Positions 33,571-41,517 of a stretch of DNA of 64,000 nucleotides are shown one piece after another. Below the pieces are notes generated by a model, which was given only the letters and a program-made list of their open reading frames with translations, was not told the DNA's origin and searched no databases. The stretch is from Nonomuraea jabiensis (GTDB lineage: Bacteria > Actinomycetota > Actinomycetes > Streptosporangiales > Streptosporangiaceae). The position numbers were made by a program, and so were the translations under genes. Positions within the stretch are counted from its first letter, which is position 1; each line of letters begins with the position of its first letter. The stretch lies in contig NZ_JACHMB010000001.1 of assembly GCF_014204795.1 (NCBI RefSeq), positions 9,932,501-9,996,500 on the forward strand, read 5' to 3'.

Positions 33571-34566
33571 ATGGACGGGGCTTTACACACGGCTGCCATC
33601 GTGCTGCTCGCGCTGGTCGTCCTCATCGCGATCCGGACGCAATTCGCGTTGTTCCGCGCCCGTTCCGTCGCTGCGGCGCGCGAGGGCCGCCGCCTGAGCG
33701 TCTACGAGGCCGCGTTCCTGGCGGGCGGGCCGCGGCGGGTCATCAACGCGGCCCTGGTGTCGCTGGTCTCGCAGGGCGGGGTGCGGGTGTCGAGCGAGGG
33801 GCTGGTCACGCCGGTGAAGGGGTTCCGCGTGACCAAGTCGGTGCCGGTCGAGCGGGCGCTCTTCCGGCACGTGCGCTCCGGCGGGGGGCCGCACACGACG
33901 GCCGAGCTGCGGCACCAGACGGTCCGCGATCACGCGATGCGGCGGCTGGCCACGCCGTTGTGGCGGCACGGGTTCCTGATGTCGCCGGCCGTGCGGACGC
34001 GGTCGCGGCGGCGTACGAGCTGGCTGGCCGTCCTCGCCGGGCTGGCGGCGGTCGTGGCCGTGGTGAGCCTGCTCCTGCGCGCCCCGCTGGCCACCATCGT
34101 GATCGCCGGGACGGCCGCCGTCGCCGGCGGGCTCTGCTTCTTCCTGCTGCGGCGCTCCATGGCGAACCCGGTGACCAGGGCCGGGCGGGCCGCCCTGCGG
34201 CAGGCCGAGGCCCGCGACCTGGCGGACGGGTCGTGGAAGGTCTCGGACGAGGTCGGGGTGGTGGCGTTGCGGGGGCTCACCGAGCTGCCGGACCGGCGGC
34301 TGGCCGACTCGCTGGCCCGCGACACGCGGGCCAGGAACCTCGGCGGGCTGCGGGCGGCGTGCTGCGCGCCCGGCCACTGCGGGTCGTACGGCGGCCCGGC
34401 TTACTCCTACGGGGACGCCTCGTACGGGGGCGACGGGGGCGGGTTCTTCGACTTCGGCGGCCTGTTCGACGGGGGCGGCGGGTCCCACGGCCACGACGGC
34501 GGAGGCGGCGGCGGGTCCGACAGCGGGGGCGGCGGGTGCGGCGGAGGCGGTGGCGGAGACCCGTGA
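33571..34566 (+). CDS. TIGR04222-type membrane protein with Gly-rich tail
   Basis: This 331-residue protein starts at ATG 33571 behind GGGGAGG. The N-terminal helix HTAAIVLLALVVLIAI is followed by YEAAFLAGGPRRVINAALVSLV, the hallmark of the TIGR04222 region. Two helices lie in the middle (LAGLAAVVAVVSLLL, ATIVIAGTAAVAGGLCFFLL). The last 60 residues are almost only Gly, Ser, Asp, His and Cys. The function is unknown. Gly-rich tails after CAPGHC suggest extracytoplasmic or metal-binding character, which is inference. Confidence 0.85.
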   Translation: MDGALHTAAIVLLALVVLIAIRTQFALFRARSVAAAREGRRLSVYEAAFLAGGPRRVINAALVSLVSQGGVRVSSEGLVTPVKGFRVTKSVPVERALFRHVRSGGGPHTTAELRHQTVRDHAMRRLATPLWRHGFLMSPAVRTRSRRRTSWLAVLAGLAAVVAVVSLLLRAPLATIVIAGTAAVAGGLCFFLLRRSMANPVTRAGRAALRQAEARDLADGSWKVSDEVGVVALRGLTELPDRRLADSLARDTRARNLGGLRAACCAPGHCGSYGGPAYSYGDASYGGDGGGFFDFGGLFDGGGGSHGHDGGGGGGSDSGGGGCGGGGGGDP

Positions 34567-34581
34567 CACCGCCGTTCCCGG

Positions 34582-35475
34582 TCAGCCCCGCCCGTAGCGG
34601 TCCTCGGCCCGCCAGAAGTACCAGAACCCGAAGATCAACGCGAACACCGCCCAGAACACGCACGACACCCACACCGTCCGCGGCGGGACGTGGCTGCCGA
34701 TCAGGATGTCGCGCATCCACTCGATGTAGGAGGCCGCCGGGTTCAGGTACATCACCGTCGCCACCCACTCCGGCAGGCGCGCGCTGTTGACGACCTTGTC
34801 ATGGATGGCGAAGAACACCCCGGACGCGTACAGCCACGTCCGCATGATGAACGGCAGCAGCTGGCTGAGGTCCCGCAGCGTGGACCCCAGCCTGGCCAGC
34901 ACCAGCCCCGCCCCGATGTTGAACGACGTCTGCAGCGCCAGCACGATCGGCACCATCAGCCAGAACCACGTGGGGTACTCCCCCGTCACCGTCACGATCA
35001 CCAGCAGCACCCCCATGGAGATGGTGAGCTGCTGCAGCTCCTGGATCGTGTACGCCAGCGGCAGCGACGCCCGGGGGAAGTGCAGGGCGCGGATCAGCGA
35101 CAGGTTGCCGGAGATCGACTTGGCGCCCGCGGTGACGGTCCGCTGCGTGTACGTGAACACGAACATCCCGGTCAGCAGGAACGCCGGGTAGTTGTCGATG
35201 TTCTTGCTGCCGCCGAGGATGAGGCCGAACATCACGTAGTAGATGGCCGCGTTCAGCAGCGGGGTGAGCACCTGCCACAGCTGGCCCAGCGCGGACCCCG
35301 AGTATTTGGAGACGTTGCGCGAGGTCGCGTACGTCAGGATGAAGTGCCGCCGCTCCCACAGCTGGCGCGTGTAGACGGGCAGTCTCGGGCGCGCGATGGC
35401 GGGGCGCAGCCCGTGTCGCCTGGCGAGCTCGGCCAGTGACCCGCTCTCCGGCGGGGCGTTGTCCAGTTGGCTCAT
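34582..35475 (-). CDS. ABC-2 permease of a polysaccharide/teichoic acid exporter
   Basis: This 297-residue protein starts at ATG 35475 behind GAGG. The N-terminal amphipathic region RRHFILTYATSRNVSKYSGSA is followed by LGQLWQVLTPLLNAAIYYVMFGLIL and five more hydrophobic segments, the TagG/RfbA pattern. It should export an undecaprenyl-linked glycan with a separate ATPase. No cognate ATPase is adjacent; the next gene on this strand is an oxidoreductase, so the partner must lie elsewhere. Confidence 0.88.
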   Translation of the reverse strand: MSQLDNAPPESGSLAELARRHGLRPAIARPRLPVYTRQLWERRHFILTYATSRNVSKYSGSALGQLWQVLTPLLNAAIYYVMFGLILGGSKNIDNYPAFLLTGMFVFTYTQRTVTAGAKSISGNLSLIRALHFPRASLPLAYTIQELQQLTISMGVLLVIVTVTGEYPTWFWLMVPIVLALQTSFNIGAGLVLARLGSTLRDLSQLLPFIMRTWLYASGVFFAIHDKVVNSARLPEWVATVMYLNPAASYIEWMRDILIGSHVPPRTVWVSCVFWAVFALIFGFWYFWRAEDRYGRG

Positions 35476-35687
35476 GAGCACCTCGCTGCGTTGCGGTCCC
35501 CGGCCCCGGTCCTGGCGGCGCGCGGCGGTGCGCGCGCCTTCCAGATGCCGAGGCTAACGGATCAACCGGCGTCATCGCAGCTAGCGGGCGGTAGCCGTTT
35601 CCGTGCGGCGTCGCCGGGACGGTGCCCTAATCGGGCGATGCAGGGACGCACCATCTCATCCGGACCCGCCCGCAACGCGGCGGTGGC

Positions 35688-36908
35688 TCAGGGACGGATG
35701 AGCCGGCGCAGCGGGGTCGCGGGGTCGGCGAGTGCGGCGCGGTCGAGCGGGGCGGCGGCTCGGACGAGTGCCTTGAGCTCGTCGGTCTGGTCCCAGATGT
35801 TGACGTTCATCGCCGCGATCACCGTGTCGTCCCGGAGCCAGAAGGCCAGGAACTCCCGTTTGGCCAGGTCGCCGCGGATGACGACGTCGTGGGCGAGGCC
35901 GGGCGGGACGTGGCCGACGTACTCCATGCCCAGGTCGTACTGGTCGGTGTAGAAGTAGGGCAGCTCGTCGTAGGCGGCCTCGCGGCCGAGCATGGCGCGG
36001 GCGGCCACGGCGGGCTGGTTGAGCGCGTTGGCCCAGTGCTCGACCCGGATGTGCGCGCCCAGGCGGGGGTGGTAGGCGTTGGCGACGTCGCCGGCGGCGA
36101 AGATGTCGGGATCGCTGGTGCGCAGGTCGGCTGTGGTCGTGACGCCGTTGCCGACCGTCAGGCCCGCGGCGGCGGCCAGACCGGTCTCCGGGACGGCGCC
36201 GATGCCGGCCACCACGGCGTCCGCGTCGATGCGGGTGCCGTCGGCCAGCTCTACGCCGGCCTCGGTGACCGCGGCCAGGCGGGCGGCGAGCCGCAGGTCG
36301 ACGCCGTGGTCACGGTGCAGGCCGGCGAAGACGGCGCCGATCTCGGGGCCGAGGACGCCGAGCAGCGGCTGCCGTTCCTGCTCCACCACGGTGACCTCGA
36401 CGCCGGCGGCGCGGGCCGCGGCGGCGGTCTCCAGGCCGATCCAGCCGGCGCCGACGACGGCGATCCTCGTGGCGGCGGACAGCGTGGCGCGCAGGCGGTC
36501 GGAGTCGTCCACGGTACGGAGGTACAGCACGTTGCCGCGATCGTGCCCGGGGACGGCCAGGCGGCGCGGGCTTGCCCCGGTGGCCAGCAGCAGCTTGTCG
36601 TACCGGAGCCGCTCGCCGTCGGACAGGGTCACCTGATGAGCGGTCCGGTCGATGCCGGTGACCGTGACGCCGGTGCGCAGGTCGACGGCGTGGTCGCGGT
36701 ACCAGCCCGCGTCGTGCACGAAGATCTTCTCTCGCTCGCCGCCGTCCTGCAGGCAGGTCTTCGACAGCGGGGGCCGCTCGTAGGGCAGGTGCGGTTCCCT
36801 GCCGACCACGACGATCGCGCCGTCGAACCCCTCCTCCCGCAGGGCCTCGGCGGCCTTGGCCGCGGCCAGGCCGCCTCCGGCGATCACGAACGTGGCTGGT
36901 GCCGGCAT
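35688..36908 (-). CDS. FAD-dependent ferredoxin/rubredoxin reductase-type enzyme
   Basis: This 406-residue enzyme has an FAD motif FVIAGGGLAAAKAAEALREEG at the N-terminus, LPYERPPLSKTCLQ, an NAD(P)H motif RIAVVGAGWIGLETAAAA and TSDPDIFAAGDVANAYHP, followed by a reductase C-terminal domain. It transfers electrons from NAD(P)H to a ferredoxin or similar carrier, often for a P450. It lies 46 bp downstream of folE and is probably co-transcribed. Two P450s are in the window but not adjacent. Confidence 0.9.
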   Translation of the reverse strand: MPAPATFVIAGGGLAAAKAAEALREEGFDGAIVVVGREPHLPYERPPLSKTCLQDGGEREKIFVHDAGWYRDHAVDLRTGVTVTGIDRTAHQVTLSDGERLRYDKLLLATGASPRRLAVPGHDRGNVLYLRTVDDSDRLRATLSAATRIAVVGAGWIGLETAAAARAAGVEVTVVEQERQPLLGVLGPEIGAVFAGLHRDHGVDLRLAARLAAVTEAGVELADGTRIDADAVVAGIGAVPETGLAAAAGLTVGNGVTTTADLRTSDPDIFAAGDVANAYHPRLGAHIRVEHWANALNQPAVAARAMLGREAAYDELPYFYTDQYDLGMEYVGHVPPGLAHDVVIRGDLAKREFLAFWLRDDTVIAAMNVNIWDQTDELKALVRAAAPLDRAALADPATPLRRLIRP

Positions 36909-36954
36909 CGTCAGTCTCCTGTCTGCTCGTAGGTGGAAGGGCTCGTACGAGGGG

Positions 36955-37605
36955 CTAGCCGTGGACGCCGGCCAGCGCGAAGAATTCCTGCCGGGAGCGC
37001 GGATCCTCCCGGAGCAGCCCCTGCAGGGCCGACGTCACCGTGCGGGATCCGCGGGCCTGCACGCCGCGCATCGACATGCACAGGTGCTCGGCCTCGATCA
37101 CCACGCCGACGCCCTTGGGCTCCAGGTGCTGCTGCAACCAGTCGGCCACCTGCTTGGTCAGCCGTTCCTGCACCTGCAGGTCGCGGGCGAACAGCTCGAC
37201 CACGCGGGCGAGCTTCGACAACCCCAGGATGCGGTCGCCGGGCAGGTAGCCCACGTGCGCCACGCCCTGGAACGGCAGCAGGTGGTGCTCGCACAGCGAC
37301 TGCACCGGAATGTCGCGGGCCAGGACGAGCTCGTCGTACCCCTCCTCGTTGGGGAAGGTCGTCAGGTTGAACTCGCGCGGTGCCAGCAACTCGGCATAGG
37401 CGTGCGCGACCCGCCTCGGCGTGTCGGCCAGGTGCTCGGACTCCGCGTCCCGGCCCAGCGCGGTCAGCAGGTCGGTCACCGCGCGCTGCGCGGCCTCGAG
37501 GTCCACGTCGCCGCGTCCGCGGACCACGCGCAGGCGTCGCTGCTGGTGGTCCGGGGACACGACGGAAGACGAACCACTGGCCGGCTGCGCCACAGACTCG
37601 CTCAT
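36955..37605 (-). CDS. folE: GTP cyclohydrolase I, zinc-dependent type
   Basis: This 216-residue enzyme has all the FolE marks: LGRDAESEHLADTPRRVAHA, zinc Cys and His in QSLCEHHLLPFQGVAHVGYL, KLARVVELFARDLQVQERLT, and the second metal Cys in EAEHLCMSMRGVQARGSRT. It makes 7,8-dihydroneopterin triphosphate, a precursor of folate, tetrahydrobiopterin or deazapurines. GAAGGGGG precedes ATG 37605. It is not beside other folate genes; it shares an operon with a flavin reductase and a divergent promoter with a Cys-rich regulator, so it may be an extra, redox-controlled copy. Confidence 0.93.
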   Translation of the reverse strand: MSESVAQPASGSSSVVSPDHQQRRLRVVRGRGDVDLEAAQRAVTDLLTALGRDAESEHLADTPRRVAHAYAELLAPREFNLTTFPNEEGYDELVLARDIPVQSLCEHHLLPFQGVAHVGYLPGDRILGLSKLARVVELFARDLQVQERLTKQVADWLQQHLEPKGVGVVIEAEHLCMSMRGVQARGSRTVTSALQGLLREDPRSRQEFFALAGVHG

Positions 37606-37632
37606 GCCGCCCCCTTCTATTGACAAGTTTCG

Positions 37633-37665
37633 CTAACGTTAGAAGGTGACCAGCGATTTAGTCAA
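37633..37665 (-). promoter_or_regulatory. folE promoter with palindrome CTAACGTTAG
   Basis: On the minus strand TTGACT (37660-37665) and TAACGT (37636-37641) are 18 bp apart, a good -35/-10 pair for folE. The -10 box sits in a perfect 10-bp palindrome, CTAACGTTAG (37633-37642). The region also separates folE from the divergent regulator. The palindrome is a candidate operator. Confidence 0.6.
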
Positions 37666-37682
37666 TAAGAATGGGTTTTAGA

Positions 37683-38387
37683 ATGAGCGAGGCTGACGAG
37701 GCCTGGCCGGCACGCGTCTCCGCCGTCGCGGCGCTGGACGAGCCGACCCGGCGCCGCTTGTACGAGTTCGTGGTGCGACAGCCGGCGCCGGTGAGCCGCG
37801 ACCAGGCCGCCGACGCCGTGCAGGCGCCACGCAACACGGTCTCGTTCCACCTGGACAAGCTGGTGGCCGAAGGGCTGCTCGAAGCCGTCTACGAACGCCG
37901 CACCGGCCGTACCGGGCCCGGCGCCGGCCGCCCGGCCAAGCTCTACCGGCGCGCGCTCGGGCAGATCACGATCTCCCTGCCCGACCGGCGCTACGAAACC
38001 GCCGCCCACCTGCTCGCCGACGCTCTCCAGGAAGCGCAGGCCTCAGGAGAGTCACCACGCGCCGTGCTCGACCGGCGCGCCCGCGAACTGGGCAGGGAAC
38101 TCGGCCGCGAGGCCCGCCCCACCGCCTCCGCGCCCGATCCCCGCGCGGCGGTCATGCCTGCCCTGGAGGCCCTCGGATTCGAGCCCCGCGCCGAGGGCGC
38201 GGCCATCACCCTTGTCAACTGTCCCTTCCACAGCCTGGCCCGGCAGCACACCGAGCTGGTCTGCGGCATGAACCTCTGCCTTCTCACCGGCCTGCTCGAA
38301 GGTCTCGCCGCGACAGGCGTCACCGCCCGCCTGGAACCCGCCCCCGAACACTGCTGCGTCCGCCTCCACCCGACCGGCCCGGCCTGA
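37683..38387 (+). CDS. Helix-turn-helix regulator with C-terminal Cys cluster (SufR/ArsR-like)
   Basis: This 234-residue protein (ATG 37683; 37671 also possible) has a winged helix at residues 15-75: LDEPTRRRLYEFVVRQPAPV, APRNTVSFHLDKLVAEGLL, with GPGAGRPAKLYRRA as wing. The C-terminus has five Cys: NCPFHSLARQHTELVCGMNL, then a third two residues on, and HCCVRL at the end. This resembles actinobacterial SufR-like regulators that hold an iron-sulphur cluster or a metal. The divergent folE operon is the likely target. Confidence 0.82.
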   Translation: MSEADEAWPARVSAVAALDEPTRRRLYEFVVRQPAPVSRDQAADAVQAPRNTVSFHLDKLVAEGLLEAVYERRTGRTGPGAGRPAKLYRRALGQITISLPDRRYETAAHLLADALQEAQASGESPRAVLDRRARELGRELGREARPTASAPDPRAAVMPALEALGFEPRAEGAAITLVNCPFHSLARQHTELVCGMNLCLLTGLLEGLAATGVTARLEPAPEHCCVRLHPTGPA

Positions 38388-38503
38388 CGAGGGCGGCAGC
38401 GCCGAGCCTGCGGGGGGGGACGCGTGGGATCGGGCGCGCCATCGCCTGCGGTACCCGACCCTGCAGGGGACGTGCGGATCGGGCACGCCCGCGCCACCAC
38501 CCG

Positions 38504-38677
38504 CCCCGCGCTCGGCAAGCCCGCCACCACCCACCCCGGACCTCCGCAAGGCCCCCGCCATGGCCCGACCTCGGCAAGCCCGCCGCCCGGGCCCCGCGCT
38601 CGGCAAGCTCCCCGCCCGGGCCCCGCGCTCGGCAAGTTCGCCGCCCTGGCCCGACCTCGGTAAGGCCGCCGCCCTGA
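38504..38677. repeat. Degenerate ~29-bp GC-rich tandem repeat in a convergent gap
   Basis: The 354-bp gap 38388-38741 has no convincing gene. About six imperfect copies of a 28-30-bp unit start near 38504, 38534, 38564, 38592, 38621 and 38650. The consensus begins CCCCGCGCTCGGCAAG and ends GCCGCCCGGG. Copies 4 and 5 are almost identical. It lies between the 3' ends of the Cys-rich regulator and the lipoprotein genes. Confidence 0.8.
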
Positions 38678-38741
38678 CCTCAGCGACCGCACGGGCTCGG
38701 CGGAGTGCGCCGCGGACGGCGGCGGCACCGGGGGCAGGTGT

Positions 38742-39545
38742 TCAGGAGGACGGGACGTTCACGCCCGTCACCGCGAAGCGTTCGACGGTCGCCACGTGGC
38801 CGCCCGTGGACGCCACGACGGTCAGCGTGCGCCCCGGGGGCGCCTTGAAGGAGACCCGGGCCGTCCACGGCGAGCCGGTCCCCCCGGCGCCCACGCAGCA
38901 CGCCTCCCCCACCGGGGTGGTCGAGCCGGGCCGGCGGACCTGGACCTTGACGCTCTCGTCCACGCCCGTGATCCGGCCGCCCACGGTCAGCGGGGACCGC
39001 ACGGTGGCGCCGTAGCGGGGTCTGGTGAGCGAGAACGAGGTGTCGTCCGTGCCCACCACCTCCCACGGCGCGTCCTCGCCCGAGCCGTACTTGACCAGGT
39101 GCACGACGGCCGCCACGAGCAGCCGCGGGCCCTCCTCGGCCTGGTAGGCGACGTGCACCCGCGCGTGGTCGCCCTGCCGGACGGACTTGGCGACCCGGTC
39201 GATCTCGGTGAAGCGGAGGAAGTCCCGGGTGAAGGCGAGCGCGGTGCGGCGGGCGTCGAGGTGCCACGCCTCGCGGCCGTCCCTGCGGTGCGCCTCCTGC
39301 CACGCCGTCGCCTCGCCGGGGGTCGAGAACGGCCACAGCGGCTGGTAGCGGCCGGCGACCAGGCCCCCGCGAGGGGCCGGCGTGCCGGGAGGGGTGGTCT
39401 CGGGGCTGGCCTGCGGGGTGGTCTCCTCGGGTGAGGCCGTCACGCTGATCGACGAGCCCCGCGGGTCCCCCACGGCCCCGCAGCCGGCGGTCGCCATCGC
39501 GAGCACGATCAGCACCGGAAGGGCTGGCCCGGTGAAGCGTTTCAT
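38742..39545 (-). CDS. Putative lipoprotein of unknown function
   Basis: This 267-residue protein has a lipoprotein signal (ALPVLIVLAMATAGCG, acylated Cys at about residue 22). A Thr/Pro/Ser tether follows to residue 60, then a globular region: WPFSTPGEATAWQEAHRRDG, LAFTRDFLRFTEIDRV, VHLVKYGSGEDAPWEVVGTDD. The last 90 residues have a sporulation/GerMN-like immunoglobulin feel (SPLTVGGRITGVDESVKVQV, with VVASTGGHVATVERF near the end). Location outside the membrane is well supported; function is not known. Confidence 0.8.
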   Translation of the reverse strand: MKRFTGPALPVLIVLAMATAGCGAVGDPRGSSISVTASPEETTPQASPETTPPGTPAPRGGLVAGRYQPLWPFSTPGEATAWQEAHRRDGREAWHLDARRTALAFTRDFLRFTEIDRVAKSVRQGDHARVHVAYQAEEGPRLLVAAVVHLVKYGSGEDAPWEVVGTDDTSFSLTRPRYGATVRSPLTVGGRITGVDESVKVQVRRPGSTTPVGEACCVGAGGTGSPWTARVSFKAPPGRTLTVVASTGGHVATVERFAVTGVNVPSS

Positions 39546-39635
39546 GCGGCACCTCCTGACAGTGGCGATCGTGCCCGGCCGGCCACCGAAGTATCCCAGC
39601 CGACCGCCTCTGATCAGCAGCGAAACGCCGGGCCG

Positions 39636-40292
39636 CTACATGCCGTGGATGCGCCGGCCCGCGATCTGCTGGGGAACGATGCGGATGTACAGGCGGCGTT
39701 CGCCGCCCGCCCAGGGCGTGACGCCCGAGTCGGCCACCTCCTCCATCTCGTCCGCCGTCACGTGGTGGGCGGCCCCCTGCACCAGGACGCTCCACCCTTC
39801 GCGGTTGGCCTCGTCGATCTTGTCGACCTCGAAGGCGATCTTGATGTCCACCCCTTCCAGCCCCGACCGGAGGTCCTGGTCCATCGGGCCGCCGGACGCG
39901 GTACGGAAGACGATCACGCCGTGGTGCAGCTTGTAGTTGACGGGCAGCACGGTGGGCCCGCGCGAGCCGCTGAACGCCACCCGCCCGATCCCGCCCGGCG
40001 AGATCAGCCGCAGGCACTCCTCCGGGTCCAGCACCTCCATCGTCGGGTTGGCCATGGCGGGGCCGTGCCCGGGCGGGCGGTCCAGGCCGCCGCCCAGCAG
40101 CTCGTGCACCGTGGTCTGCAGGGCGTCCGCCAGGCGGTAGAGGGCGCCGGTGTCCGGCATATCCGGATTTTCCTCTAGGTATCTCAGATAGCCGGCCGAC
40201 ATGGCCGCACGCTCGGCGACCTGCTCACGGGTCAGGCCGAGGCGTTCGCGGCAGTGGATGAGGCGGCGTCCGAGATCTCCGGTGCCAGTCAT
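39636..40292 (-). CDS. XRE helix-turn-helix fused to a pyridoxamine 5'-phosphate oxidase-like domain
   Basis: This 218-residue protein starts at ATG 40292 behind GAGGAG. Residues 5-65 are an XRE-type HTH (LIHCRERLGLTREQVAERA, AGYLRYLEENPDMPD). Residues 80-215 are a split-barrel flavin or F420-binding domain (LDPEECLRLISPGGIGRVAF, PTVLPVNYKLHHGVIVFRT, VDIKIAFEVDKID, GWSVLVQGAAHHV, RLYIRIVPQQIAGRRI). It is likely a regulator sensing flavin-like or redox ligands, or an enzyme with its own DNA-binding part. It lies just after a broken GH65 gene. Confidence 0.85.
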   Translation of the reverse strand: MTGTGDLGRRLIHCRERLGLTREQVAERAAMSAGYLRYLEENPDMPDTGALYRLADALQTTVHELLGGGLDRPPGHGPAMANPTMEVLDPEECLRLISPGGIGRVAFSGSRGPTVLPVNYKLHHGVIVFRTASGGPMDQDLRSGLEGVDIKIAFEVDKIDEANREGWSVLVQGAAHHVTADEMEEVADSGVTPWAGGERRLYIRIVPQQIAGRRIHGM

Positions 40293-40310
40293 GATCGTTT
40301 CTCCTCGCGT

Positions 40311-40654
40311 GTAGCTACGGCGCGCGGTGCCGTTCACGCGTGCCTCGCGGCCGTCGGCGTCGATGAAGAGCCGGCGTCCGTGGTAGCGGATCGGCATCGA
40401 CAGCACCCCGAGCCGGCCGGGCGGCAGCGGATCCAGCCGCAGCCCGCGCACCAGCACGCCAAGCCGCAGCCCGCGCCCAGCACGTCGTGCCGCAGGTCGA
40501 GCTCGTGCCGGTAGGCCGGCAGCGCGGCCCGCTCGGGCCGGAACCACTCGCACCCCGGGGTGGCGAACCGGCCGTTGCCGGGCGTGCGCAGCGCCTCCCG
40601 CGTCCCCTCCCCGCTGGGGTCGGCGCCGTCGTACACGAGCGTCCCGTCGTTCAT
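40311..40654 (-). pseudogene. GH65 phosphorylase remnant with internal deletion and frame change
   Basis: The reading frame begins at ATG 40654, overlapping the HAD gene stop (ATGA). It encodes TLVYDGADPSGEGTREALRT, then GNGRFAT, typical of the start of GH65 kojibiose/trehalose phosphorylases. About 50 codons later a different frame carries LDPLPPGRLGVLSMPIRYHG then RRLFIDADGREARV, typical of the C-terminal barrel of the same family. Some 600-700 residues of catalytic core are missing. HAD beta-phosphoglucomutase plus GH65 is a known pair, which supports the call. Confidence 0.75.
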
Positions 40655-41439
40655 GGCCGTCCCACCGGCACGCGGCCGGAGACGTCCACGTCGGCCAGGT
40701 CGGCGACCACGACGTCCGCCCCGGCGGCCCGCATCGCCCGGGCACCGGTCCCCGCGGCGGCCCGCGGCCCGTCCCCCGGCACCCCGGACCCGCTCCTGTC
40801 CACCCCGACGACCAGGCCGAACCCGCCCTTTCGCGCGGCCTCGACGCCCGGCACCGCGTCCTCCACGACCGCCACCACGCCGGGGGCCAGCTCCAGGCGG
40901 CGCGCGGCCTCCAGGAACAGCGCGGGATCCGGCGTGCCGGGCAGTCCCAGCTCGGCGGCGTCCTCGCCGCCGACCACCACGTCGAACAGGTGCAGCAGGC
41001 CCGCCGACGACACCACCGCCCGGCAGTGCCTGGCGGCCGAGACGACGCCGGTGCGGCAGCCGCGCTGCCGCAGCTCGTGCAGCAGGACGACGGTGGAGGG
41101 GAACGGGGCCACGCCGTGGTGCGCGATCGCCTCCACGAACAGCGCGTCCTTGGCCAGCCCCAGCCCGTGTACGGTCTCCGCCCCCGGCTCGTCCTGCGGC
41201 CCGCCCTCGGGGATCGAGATGCCACGCGAGGCCAGGAACGTGCGCACGCCGTCCAGCCGGGGCCGCCCGTCCACGAAGGCCAGGTAGTCGGCGCGCACGT
41301 CGAACGGCGCGGAGCGGCCCCGCAGGAACGCGTCGAACACGTGCTTCCACGCGGCCGCGTGCACCCGCGCCGTGTCGGTGACCACGCCGTCGGTGTCGAA
41401 GACGACCGCCCGGACCCTGGTCAGGTCGAAAATGGCCAT
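40651..41439 (-). CDS. HAD-family beta-phosphoglucomutase-like hydrolase
   Basis: This 262-residue protein starts at ATG 41439. HAD motifs I-IV are present: FDTDGVVTDTARVHAAAWK (nucleophile Asp, with Thr rather than Met between the two Asp), GVVSAARHC, KxGx-type region replaced by TPDPALFLEAARR, and VVAVVEDAVPGVEAARKGGF. Relatives paired with GH65 enzymes convert beta-glucose-1-phosphate to glucose-6-phosphate. The partner gene here is broken, so the pathway is probably lost or the enzyme has another use. The N-terminal 18 residues read from GTG 41493 are unlikely. Confidence 0.85.
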   Translation of the reverse strand: MAIFDLTRVRAVVFDTDGVVTDTARVHAAAWKHVFDAFLRGRSAPFDVRADYLAFVDGRPRLDGVRTFLASRGISIPEGGPQDEPGAETVHGLGLAKDALFVEAIAHHGVAPFPSTVVLLHELRQRGCRTGVVSAARHCRAVVSSAGLLHLFDVVVGGEDAAELGLPGTPDPALFLEAARRLELAPGVVAVVEDAVPGVEAARKGGFGLVVGVDRSGSGVPGDGPRAAAGTGARAMRAAGADVVVADLADVDVSGRVPVGRP

Positions 41440-41517
41440 ATCCAGCACGCTACCCACGCTCGTGGCGGCCAGCCCTGCCGCCTGACCAGGCATGACACAC
41501 CTTCCGGGCCGGCGTCC

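Noticed and set aside
38388..38741. Possible CRISPR array (28-30-bp repeated unit)
   Set aside because: Units are directly joined with no unique spacers and vary from copy to copy. There are no cas genes. It is a degenerate tandem repeat.
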